Positions 1 to 6,771 of a stretch of DNA of 52,463 nt are shown one piece after another (the stretch's first letter is position 1; each line of letters opens with the position of its first letter). Source of the stretch: Pseudomonas brassicae (GTDB lineage Bacteria > Pseudomonadota > Gammaproteobacteria > Pseudomonadales > Pseudomonadaceae); assembly GCF_010671725.1 (NCBI RefSeq), contig NZ_JAAHBU010000004.1:1-52463 (forward strand). The letters run 5' to 3'. Made by a program: the position numbers and the translations under genes. A model generated the notes under the pieces. It did no database searches. It was given only the letters and a program-made list of their open reading frames with translations, and was not told the DNA's origin.

Positions 1-248
1 AGCGCCTGCAAGCGCTGCGCCCCGCGCCGGGCCAGCTCGCCGCCGGTAGCGTCGTAGACCACCACCCGCACCGCAGGGTTCGGCGCCAGGCGCGGGGCGT
101 CGAGTTCCAGCTGGCTGTACGGCAGATTGACGGCGTAGAACAGGTGGGCCTCGCCGTATTGGCCGTGCTCGCGCAGGTCAAACAGGGCGATTTCCTCGCC
201 GTCGAACAGCCAGGTGTGCAGCAGCGTGGGGGTGATGCTGGGGGTCAT
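1..248 (-). CDS. Rhodanese-domain protein, N-terminal part (cut by window edge)
   Basis: The frame runs leftward from an ATG at 248 and is open to the window edge, giving about 82 residues. The segment has the look of a rhodanese (sulfurtransferase) domain: a hydrophobic strand followed by FDLRE, then a tract with GEAHLFYAVNLPYSQLE, and later VVVYDATGGELARRGAQRL, which is the strand-helix preceding the usual catalytic Cys loop. The Cys lies beyond the window, so activity cannot be judged. It is the last visible gene of the minus-strand run that contains the ABC importer and the thiol dioxygenase-like enzyme, separated from the latter by a REP element. Rhodaneses move sulfane sulfur between thiols, so the context fits breakdown of an imported sulfur compound (inference). 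Confidence 0.75.
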   Translation of the reverse strand, partial: MTPSITPTLLHTWLFDGEEIALFDLREHGQYGEAHLFYAVNLPYSQLELDAPRLAPNPAVRVVVYDATGGELARRGAQRLQA

Positions 249-293
249 GGGACGCATTCCGTGGTCGTTGGTAGGGTCAGTGTCTGGCATAGC

Positions 294-340
294 GCCTCAT
301 CGCGGGGCAAGCCCGCTTCCACGCAAACCGGCGATGAGGC
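294..340. repeat. REP-type palindromic element
   Basis: A 10-bp perfect inverted repeat (GCCTCATCGC at 294-303, GCGATGAGGC at 331-340) encloses a second small palindrome, GCGGG-GCAAG-CCCGC, at 302-316. The core resembles the REP elements abundant between genes of Pseudomonas putida. It lies between the dioxygenase-like gene and the rhodanese gene and may stabilise or separate their transcripts. Confidence 0.7.
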
Positions 341-349
341 AGGCGGGCG

Positions 350-946
350 TCAAAGCCCGTAGGCGGCAATCGAAGGCGCCATCTGCGATTTGTTGTAATT
401 CACCACGCTGCCGTCGTCCTTGACCCCGTAGCGGTTGTCCAGCGACTCCAGCGGCCGGCCGTACAGGTGAAAGTGCAAGGTCGGGCTGTCGCCTTCAACG
501 CGAATGCCGTGCAGGTCTTCACCCAGAAACGCCACCGGCGTACCCGGCTGCACCACCACCTCGCGTTCCAGCACAAGGCTGGCGCGCGCCGGGTCGCGGC
601 CATCATCTTCGCGGCGATACACGCGGTTCAACTCCTGGCCCTCGACGGCAACGATAATCGCCCAGGTTTCGTGGTTGTGCGCCAGGGTCGCCTTACCCGG
701 CAGCAGCGAGTTGACGTACAGCGTCGGCGACTCGCCGTCGTCGTTCAGGCGGTAGCGGAACTGCGTCTCGCCGGTCGCCGCAGCCGGCGCCGGCGCCGGA
801 AAACGTTCGAAGTTGAACAGGTCGCGGCGCTCGGCCAGGGCTTCAAGCAGGCCGACAATCTGCTGCAAGGCAACGCGGTCGACGCCACGCTCATGGATGG
901 CGCGCACGTGCGCAAGAAACGGCTGGATCACGGATTCACGGGACAT
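350..946 (-). CDS. Cysteine-dioxygenase-like cupin (thiol dioxygenase)
   Basis: A 198-residue cupin with the ligand pattern of the cysteine dioxygenase family: His90 and His92 (in LAHNHETW) plus His146 (in GEDLHGI) would bind iron(II). His160 and Tyr162 (FHLYGR) correspond to the conserved His-x-Tyr near the active site. The Cys that forms the Cys-Tyr crosslink in the mammalian enzyme is replaced by Ile, as in many bacterial members. The family oxidises a thiol to a sulfinic acid with O2; the substrate here (cysteine, 3-mercaptopropionate or another thiol) cannot be read from sequence. It starts 22 nt after the ABC ATPase gene and precedes a rhodanese gene, so it is probably in the same operon and acts on what the transporter imports. 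Confidence 0.8.
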   Translation of the reverse strand: MSRESVIQPFLAHVRAIHERGVDRVALQQIVGLLEALAERRDLFNFERFPAPAPAAATGETQFRYRLNDDGESPTLYVNSLLPGKATLAHNHETWAIIVAVEGQELNRVYRREDDGRDPARASLVLEREVVVQPGTPVAFLGEDLHGIRVEGDSPTLHFHLYGRPLESLDNRYGVKDDGSVVNYNKSQMAPSIAAYGL

Positions 947-968
947 ATCGGAGTTCTCTGGTTAGGGC

Positions 969-1787
969 TCATACGCTGAGGCTGTAGCGCCCCAGGTTGC
1001 TGTACACATCGGGCGCCGGCCGGCTGGGGCGTTGGCCGCCCTCGCCCAGCGCATGCTGCAGAAAGCTGCGGGTGCGTTCGTGGGTTGGGTCGCGGAACAC
1101 CTGCGCAGCGCTGCCGTGCTCGACGATGCGGCCGTGCTCGGTGAAGTACACCTGGTCGCTGATCTCTTCGGCAAAGCGCATCTCATGGGTGACCAGCACA
1201 CAGGTCATGCCCTCCTCGGTGAGCTCGCGGATCACCGCCAGCACCTCGCCGACCATCTCAGGGTCCAGCGCCGAGGTGACCTCGTCGAACAGGATCAGCC
1301 TTGGCCGCATCGCCAACGCCCGGGCAATCGCCACGCGCTGCTGCTGCCCGCCCGACAGCTCACCGGGGAAGGCTGCCGCCTTGTGTCCCAGGCGCACCTT
1401 GTCAAGCAGCGCCAGCGCCTGTTCGCGGGCCTCGTCACGGTTGCGCCCGAGCACCTTGGTCGGCGCAATCAGCAGGTTGTCGAGCACGCTCAGGTGCGGG
1501 AACAGGTTGTACTGCTGGAACACAAAGCCGACCTGCTTGCGCAAGGCGATCAGCTCGGCCTCGCCGCGCAGCTGGTCGACCTGGGTGTGGCCAATGCGGA
1601 TGCTGCCGCGCTGGGGCCGCAACAGGCCGGTCAGGCAGCGCAGAATGGTCGACTTGCCCGAGCCCGACGGGCCGATGATCGACACCGCCTGGCCGCTTTG
1701 CACCTCAAGGTCGATGCCGCGCAGCACCGGGTTGTCGGCAAACGCCAGGTGCACGTCGCGCAGCTGGATCAGGGGTTCAGAAGGCAT
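969..1787 (-). CDS. Polar amino acid-type ABC transporter ATP-binding protein
   Basis: A 272-residue ABC ATPase of the GlnQ/HisP type. Walker A is GPSGSGKST (39-47), the signature LSGGQ lies at 144-148, Walker B LILFDE at 164-169 and the switch His at 201. The QQYNLFPHL segment around the Q-loop is typical of polar amino acid importers. The last 25 or so residues (after GEGGQR) extend beyond the usual end of the family. The gene overlaps the upstream permease gene by 11 bp, so the two are translationally coupled. The protein powers the importer made by the two permeases and the periplasmic binding protein encoded upstream. Confidence 0.93.
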   Translation of the reverse strand: MPSEPLIQLRDVHLAFADNPVLRGIDLEVQSGQAVSIIGPSGSGKSTILRCLTGLLRPQRGSIRIGHTQVDQLRGEAELIALRKQVGFVFQQYNLFPHLSVLDNLLIAPTKVLGRNRDEAREQALALLDKVRLGHKAAAFPGELSGGQQQRVAIARALAMRPRLILFDEVTSALDPEMVGEVLAVIRELTEEGMTCVLVTHEMRFAEEISDQVYFTEHGRIVEHGSAAQVFRDPTHERTRSFLQHALGEGGQRPSRPAPDVYSNLGRYSLSV

Positions 1788-2457
1788 AGCGGCGCTCCAG
1801 GCGTTGGGTCAGGCGGGCAATCGGGTAGCAATAGGCAAAGAACAGCGCCAGCACGCTGAAGTACACCAGCACGGTGAAACCGCTGCGGTTGACGGTGTTG
1901 GCGGCAATCTGTGCGCTGTCGATCAGGTCGTGCACACCCACCAGCGAAGCCAGCGCGGTGCCCATGGTCACCACCGCGTACAGGTTCATCCATGGCGCCA
2001 GCATGCGCCGCAGGCACTGCGGCAGGATGATCAGGCGCAACATCTGCCCACGGCTGAACGCCATCGAACGCGCAGCCTCCCACTGGGTGGCCGGGATCGA
2101 GGCCACCGCGCCGCGCAAGATCTCCGCCACGTTGGCGCTGGCCGGCAACGCCAGGCCCACGGTGACCTTGAGCCAGTCGGGGAAAGCCACCCAGGTGCCA
2201 GCCACCTGCACATCGAACGGGAACACGTAGGAGGTGAAGTAGATCAGCACCAGCCACGGCGCGTTGCGAAACACCTGCACCCACAGCTGCGCCAACGCAC
2301 GCAGCGGCGCGAGCGGCGACAGCAGCAGCATGCCCACCAGCAGCCCCAGCAACGTGCCAAGGCCGATGGCGCCAACGCTCATCTGAATGTTCTGCAACAG
2401 GCCCACGCCCAGGGTGGGTGACCAGTGCCACAAGGTGGCGAGGTGTTCAGTGGCCAT
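1777..2457 (-). CDS. Amino acid-type ABC transporter permease (second)
   Basis: A 226-residue integral membrane protein of the HisMQ family. It has several hydrophobic segments and the EAA-like cytoplasmic loop in the stretch ATQWEAARSMAFSRGQMLRLI, which contacts the ATPase. The start ATG at 2457 overlaps the end of the preceding permease gene by 11 bp. It would form the membrane channel together with the other permease as a heterodimer. The 220-residue open frame at nearly the same position in another phase lacks membrane-protein character and is a shadow. Confidence 0.92.
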   Translation of the reverse strand: MATEHLATLWHWSPTLGVGLLQNIQMSVGAIGLGTLLGLLVGMLLLSPLAPLRALAQLWVQVFRNAPWLVLIYFTSYVFPFDVQVAGTWVAFPDWLKVTVGLALPASANVAEILRGAVASIPATQWEAARSMAFSRGQMLRLIILPQCLRRMLAPWMNLYAVVTMGTALASLVGVHDLIDSAQIAANTVNRSGFTVLVYFSVLALFFAYCYPIARLTQRLERRYAF

Positions 2458-3181
2458 AGCCCGGCATCCTCAGGCGCGCTTCCAGGGCGCGGCCTACACA
2501 GTTGACGGCAAAGCTCAGCAGCCCGAAGAACGTCAGGATCAGGATCATCAACTCAATGACGTTGTCGCCCTGGGTCCAGATCATGATCGAGGCGTAGGTG
2601 ATGTCGTTGACGGCAATCGCCGAGGCCACCGCCGTCATCTTCACCAGGTCGATCAGGTTGTTGACCAACGCCGGCAAGGCGAAGCGCACGGCCAGCGGCA
2701 GTTGCACCTGCAGCAATTGCTGGCGGCGGCTGAAGGCCAGCGAGCTGGCCGCCTCAAGGGTAACCGTCGGCACCGCCTCGATGCCGGCGCGCAGAGCCTC
2801 GGCATGAAACGCCCCCTTGTGCAGCGAAATCACCAGCACCACCCAGGCGAACGGGGTCATCGGGTTGGCGTTGCCCAGGCTCTGGTTGATCAGCATGTTC
2901 AGTACCAGAAAAGCGCAATACAGCTGCACCAGCGTGGGCGTATTGCGCGTGACTTCGATAAACGCGCGCGCCGGCCATTTCAACCCGCGCCGCGTCGAGG
3001 TCACCGCCGCCGCCAGCAGCACGCCCACCAGCAGGCTGCCGGCGATACTGAACAGGCACAGCCACAGGGTGGTCAGTGCGCCGTCCAGCAGCTTGCCGCT
3101 GGCATAGCTATCGAGCAGAAAGCTGTAGTTCAGGCCGAGCCGGGCCAACTGCCCGAGCAGCCCGTGCACAAGCTCGCTCAT
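2447..3181 (-). CDS. Amino acid-type ABC transporter permease (first)
   Basis: A 244-residue HisMQ-family permease. The segment RAFIEVTRNTPTLVQLYCAF is the typical entry to a transmembrane helix in this family, and VTLEAASSLAFSRRQQLLQV is the EAA loop that binds the ATPase. The ATG shares one base with the stop of the binding-protein gene (TGATG), so translation is coupled; a TTG one codon further upstream is also in frame but less likely. With the next gene it forms the transmembrane part of the importer. Confidence 0.92.
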   Translation of the reverse strand: MSELVHGLLGQLARLGLNYSFLLDSYASGKLLDGALTTLWLCLFSIAGSLLVGVLLAAAVTSTRRGLKWPARAFIEVTRNTPTLVQLYCAFLVLNMLINQSLGNANPMTPFAWVVLVISLHKGAFHAEALRAGIEAVPTVTLEAASSLAFSRRQQLLQVQLPLAVRFALPALVNNLIDLVKMTAVASAIAVNDITYASIMIWTQGDNVIELMILILTFFGLLSFAVNCVGRALEARLRMPGYGH

Positions 3182-4020
3182 CAAGCGCCTTCGCCCTGCA
3201 ACCTGGCGCGCAGTTCGACCAGCGCAGGCGATGCCGGGGTGATGTGGTTGGCCTGCTCACGCTCGATCAGCCAGCCGCTGCGGTGCCATTGCTTGACGAA
3301 CGGGTCCAGGCGCTGCTGGGTGTCGGTTTCACCCAGGCGGGTCCAGATCACCGACGGCGCGGGGTTGAGCTCGGGCGTGAGGGCGCGGTAGCCGCCCCAC
3401 TCGCCGCCCTTGGCCAGCAGCGGGTTGATCAGCGTGGCATCGTGCACGGCGGCGACGCAGTTGTTGCCGCGCAGGGCCAGCAGCGATTCGGCAGAGGTCT
3501 TGAAGGCTTTCAGGTCGGCGCCCAGCTCGACCAGGGCCTGCGTGTAGCTGCTGCCCTGGGAGGTGCACACCGGCTGCCCCTTGAGCTCGGCCCAGGTGTT
3601 CAGCGGGCTGTCCTTGGCCAGCACAGCAGCGCCGCCGACACGGTAGAACGGCGTGGGCACATGGCCAAGCAGCTTGTCGCGCTCGGGGGTCCATTCCATG
3701 TTGGCGATCAGCAGGTCGACCTTGCCCTGCTGTAGGAACTGCACGCGGTTGGCGGGCTGCACCGCGACCAGATCCACCGGTACGCCCAGTTGGCGGCCAA
3801 GGTCGCGGGCCAGGTCAACGCTGAACCCTACTGGCTCGCGGGTGGCCGGGTCGATGGCGCCGAACGGCCCACCCGACAGCACCACCCCCACCGACAATTT
3901 GTGACGCTGCTGGACCTTGTCCAGGGTGGCATCGGCCAGGGCCAGGCCGCTGGTGGCCAGGGTAGTGCTGGCGAGCAGCGTGGCGAACAACCCGCGACGG
4001 GCAACGGTGGACAGCGACAT
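3181..4020 (-). CDS. Periplasmic amino acid-type substrate-binding protein
   Basis: 279 residues when started at the ATG at 4020. An open frame extends further upstream, but only this start gives a clean signal peptide (residues 1-29, basic MSLSTVARRG then a hydrophobic core ending LALA) and a GAGGA ribosome site nine bases before it. The mature part has the bacterial extracellular solute-binding family 3 layout: DKVQQRHKLSVGVV, then EPVGFSVDLARDLGRQLGV, then a lobe ending with LKAFKTSAESLLALRGN. It is the first gene of the operon and defines its specificity. The downstream thiol dioxygenase and rhodanese suggest a sulfur-containing ligand (inference). Confidence 0.9.
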   Translation of the reverse strand: MSLSTVARRGLFATLLASTTLATSGLALADATLDKVQQRHKLSVGVVLSGGPFGAIDPATREPVGFSVDLARDLGRQLGVPVDLVAVQPANRVQFLQQGKVDLLIANMEWTPERDKLLGHVPTPFYRVGGAAVLAKDSPLNTWAELKGQPVCTSQGSSYTQALVELGADLKAFKTSAESLLALRGNNCVAAVHDATLINPLLAKGGEWGGYRALTPELNPAPSVIWTRLGETDTQQRLDPFVKQWHRSGWLIEREQANHITPASPALVELRARLQGEGA

Positions 4021-4113
4021 GGTGGGGTTCCTCATCCCGGCAGCCGGAACACCCGGCCAATGAGGGCGCATCCTAGGAAGTTGCAGGGGTAAGGGGAAAT
4101 TCAAATATTGACT

Positions 4114-4222
4114 ATCGTTATAACTTGGTTTGTTCTGCGCAATGTAAAAAAAGATATAAGCCCCTATTTTATTGATAACGACCATTGAGTGGTAGCCAGA
4201 AGATCAATCAATACATAACGAT
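4114..4222. promoter_or_regulatory. Divergent promoter region with three ATAACGA copies
   Basis: The 277-bp gap between the ABC operon and the LysR gene is much more AT-rich than its surroundings. It contains the heptamer ATAACGA three times: reversed as ATCGTTAT at 4114-4121, direct at 4175-4181, and direct as ATAACGAT at 4215-4222. The first and last are exact reverse complements over eight bases. LysR regulators bind several spaced half-sites in such gaps, so these are candidate sites for the divergent regulator (inference). Confidence 0.45.
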
Positions 4223-4297
4223 TCATTATCTTTAAGCGATCAGCTTTGATGTAATATCCGCCTACCTCGCCGCTTTTCATCCCCCACAGGCCTGCCC

Positions 4298-5155
4298 ATG
4301 ACCACTCCCGCCCTGGACCTTGAACTGCTGCGCACCTTCGTGGCTATTGCCGACCACGCCAGTTTCGCCGAGGCCGGCCGCCACCTGGCCCGCACCCAGG
4401 CCTCGGTAACCCAGCACATGCAGCGGCTGGAGCAACAGGTGGGCGTACCCCTGATGCGTAAACAGGGCCGCCACAAGTCACTGACCGACGCCGGTCGGCA
4501 ACTGCTGCGTCATGCCCGGCAAATGCTCGCGCTCAATGACGAAGCATTGGCCGGCCTGCGGCAGGACGGCCCGAGCGGCGTGCTACGCATCGGCTCACCG
4601 CACGATATCGCCGACACCATCCTGCCGCCGATACTCAGCCATATCGCACGCTCGGCACCTAAACTACGCCTGGAGATCGACGTCGGCCGCAGCCCGTTTC
4701 TGATGGAGGACCTGCAGCGCGGCAAGATCGACATGGTTGTCTCGACCCGCACCGCGCCCGGGCTAGAAGGCTTCGCACTGCGCGTCTCGCCGGTATGGTG
4801 GATTTGCGCGGCGCAGTACCAGCACGTACCCGGCGAACCCCTGCCGCTGGTGCTGGTGGACGAGCCCAGCCTGTACCGCAAACTGGCCTTGGAGGCGCTG
4901 GAGCAGGCCGGCATAGCCTGGCGCCAGGCGTATCTGGCGTCCAACCTGATTGGCATCAAGGCTGCGGTACGCGCCGGCCTTGGGATCACCGCGCGCAGCC
5001 AGGAAATGGTCGGTCCCGATATGCGGGTACTGGGCAAAAGCGACGGTTTACCTGTCTTGCCAGACGTCACCTACCGCCTATGGATCCGCGCCAATACGGT
5101 CAACCCTCTGGTGCGCCAAGCCTACACGTTGGTCCGCGCAAGTGTGGGCATGTAG
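4298..5155 (+). CDS. LysR-family transcriptional regulator
   Basis: 285 residues. The N-terminal winged helix-turn-helix (about 8-66) reads DLELLRTFVAIADHASFAEA, followed by RTQASVTQHMQRLEQQVGVPL, the canonical LysR recognition region. The rest is a two-lobed co-inducer domain (LRIGSPHDIADTILPPILSHI onward, then MVVSTRTAPGLEGF). It is transcribed away from the ABC/dioxygenase operon and shares its promoter region, the usual arrangement for a LysR activator of the neighbouring operon. The co-inducer is unknown; the import substrate or a product of its oxidation is likely. Confidence 0.9.
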   Translation: MTTPALDLELLRTFVAIADHASFAEAGRHLARTQASVTQHMQRLEQQVGVPLMRKQGRHKSLTDAGRQLLRHARQMLALNDEALAGLRQDGPSGVLRIGSPHDIADTILPPILSHIARSAPKLRLEIDVGRSPFLMEDLQRGKIDMVVSTRTAPGLEGFALRVSPVWWICAAQYQHVPGEPLPLVLVDEPSLYRKLALEALEQAGIAWRQAYLASNLIGIKAAVRAGLGITARSQEMVGPDMRVLGKSDGLPVLPDVTYRLWIRANTVNPLVRQAYTLVRASVGM

Positions 5156-5196
5156 CTAAGGCGTCCTCATGGCGTATTAGCGCTACTAATCGATCA

Positions 5197-5340
5197 TCAG
5201 TAGATGTCACTGTCACTCATGCCGTGGTCAACAATAATGTTGGCCCTGGGCCAATCCCCCAGCAACCACCCATCAGGCTGGTGCCCATCGATCACACTGA
5301 TGATGACTATCGAGCAGCCCACCTGTCTGGCGGCCAGCAC
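5197..5340 (-). other. Short open frame, possible gene remnant
   Basis: A 47-codon frame with a GTG start fills most of the gap between the LysR and MFS genes. Its product has a protein-like mix of residues: a hydrophobic stretch GCSIVIISVIDG, then GWLLGDWPRANIIVDHG. I do not recognise it. No ribosome site is evident, so it may be the tail of a gene whose front has been lost, or a chance frame. Confidence 0.25.
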
Positions 5341-5417
5341 CGACGCCTATAATCGCCCCCAGACTTGACCCCTCCCCGCGCCTGCTACAGGCGACATTCC
5401 CCTTGGAACTCAACACC

Positions 5418-6642
5418 ATGCCAAGCGCCAGCCAGGCCCCTCGCGGCCTTCCCGAACATAATCAACAGAGCGTCAAACAGCAGTGGCTGGCGATACTCTC
5501 GGTCGCCGTGGGTGCCTTCGCCCTGGTGACCAGTGAGTTTCTGCCGGTGGGCGTACTCAATGATGTTGCCAACGACCTCGGCATCACCGCAGGCCAGGCC
5601 GGCCTGATGGTAACCCTACCCGGCATCATGGCCGCGCTCGCCGCGCCCCTGCTGTCTGTGGGCATTGGCGCCCTGGACCGTCGCTATCTGCTGATCGGCC
5701 TGACCCTGATCATGATCATCGCCAACTCGGTGGTGGCCTATGCCAGCGACTTCGGCCTGCTGCTGTTCGGCCGCGTGCTGCTGGGCATCAGCATCGGTGG
5801 TTTCTGGGCGACCGCCATTGCCCTGAGCAGCCGCCTGGCGCCCAAGGGCGTGGGCGTTGCCCAGGCCACATCGATCATCATGTCGGGGTGACCCTGGCCA
5901 CGGTGCTGGGCGTGCCCGTCGGCACCTGGCTCAGTGGCCTGATGGGCTGGCGCATGACCTTCCTGGTCACCGCGCTGGTGGGCGTGCCGGTGCTGCTGGC
6001 GCAGGTATTCCTGCTACCGCGGCTCACCCCCGACAAGGCCATCCGCATCAGTGACCTGCCGGCCCTGTTCATCAATCCGCAAGCGCGGGTCGGCTTGATC
6101 GCGGTATTGCTGATTGGCCTGGCGCACTTTGCCGCCTACACCTACGTCGCACCGTTCTTCAAACAGAATGCCGGGTTCGATGGCCCGACCATTGGCTCAC
6201 TGTTGTTGCTGTATGGCGTGGCCGGGGTGGCGGGGAATATTTTTGCCGGCTTCGCCGCCAACCGCAGCGTGCGCCACACCCTGCTGCTGGTGGCCCTGAT
6301 GATCGGCATCAGTACCGCCCTGTTCCCGCACTTCGCCACCGGCATGACCGGCGCTGCCATGCTGATCGCGCTCTGGGGCTTCGCCTTTGGCGCCTTCCCT
6401 GCCTGCGCCAGCATCTGGATGTTCGTGGTCGCGCCCAAGGATGTCGACGCGGCATGCCGCTGTTCGTGGCCATGTTCCAGGTGATCATTGCGCTGGGCTC
6501 GTTCTTCGGCGGGCAGATCGTCGACCAGTTGGGCAGCTCAGTGCTCTTGAGCCTGGCCACGGCCCTGGTGGGCTGCGGGTTTGTCACCGTACTGGTACTG
6601 GGGCGCAGCGTCAGCAATCGCCTGGCAGCCCAATCCTGCTGA
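5418..6642 (+). pseudogene. MFS (DHA1/sugar-efflux type) transporter, two frameshifts
   Basis: Three consecutive frames together encode one major facilitator of about 408 residues. The first frame (ATG at 5418) runs from VAVGAFALVTSEFLPVGVL to ATSIIMSG, the second from VTLATVLGVPVGTWLSG to WMFVVAPKDVDA, and the third from GMPLFVAMFQVIIALG to the stop at 6642. Each step needs one base restored: a base in TCGGG(C)GTG near 5887 and a G in GCGG(G)CATG near 6452. The rebuilt protein has the family's normal 12-helix length, including the FGRVLLGISIGGFW motif of helix 4. Either the gene is dead or the bases were lost in sequencing; similar breaks in unrelated genes across the window favour the second. 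It would export a small molecule; the substrate is unknown. Confidence 0.8.
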
Positions 6643-6663
6643 CAGATTGATGGCGATGGCGAA

Positions 6664-6697
6664 GGGGGACGTTTCGGCTTTATGAGAAACGTCCCCC
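6664..6697. terminator. Strong hairpin between convergent genes
   Basis: A perfect 12-bp stem, GGGGGACGTTTC at 6664-6675 and its complement at 6686-6697, with a 10-base loop. It lies between the 3' ends of the MFS gene (plus) and the TonB receptor gene (minus). No T-run follows on either strand, so it is not a textbook intrinsic terminator, but its place between converging genes suggests a role in ending or protecting transcripts. Confidence 0.5.
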
Positions 6698-6771
6698 CCA
6701 AGAATATGCCCACGAAGCATTTCCCTGCGCAACGCAACAACGCGCATGACCTCGTGGGCGGCGGCGTTTAA

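Noticed and set aside
997..2421. A 474-codon plus-strand open frame opposite the ABC ATPase and permease genes
   Set aside because: It spans two genuine minus-strand genes with conserved ABC motifs; the translated product is low-complexity.
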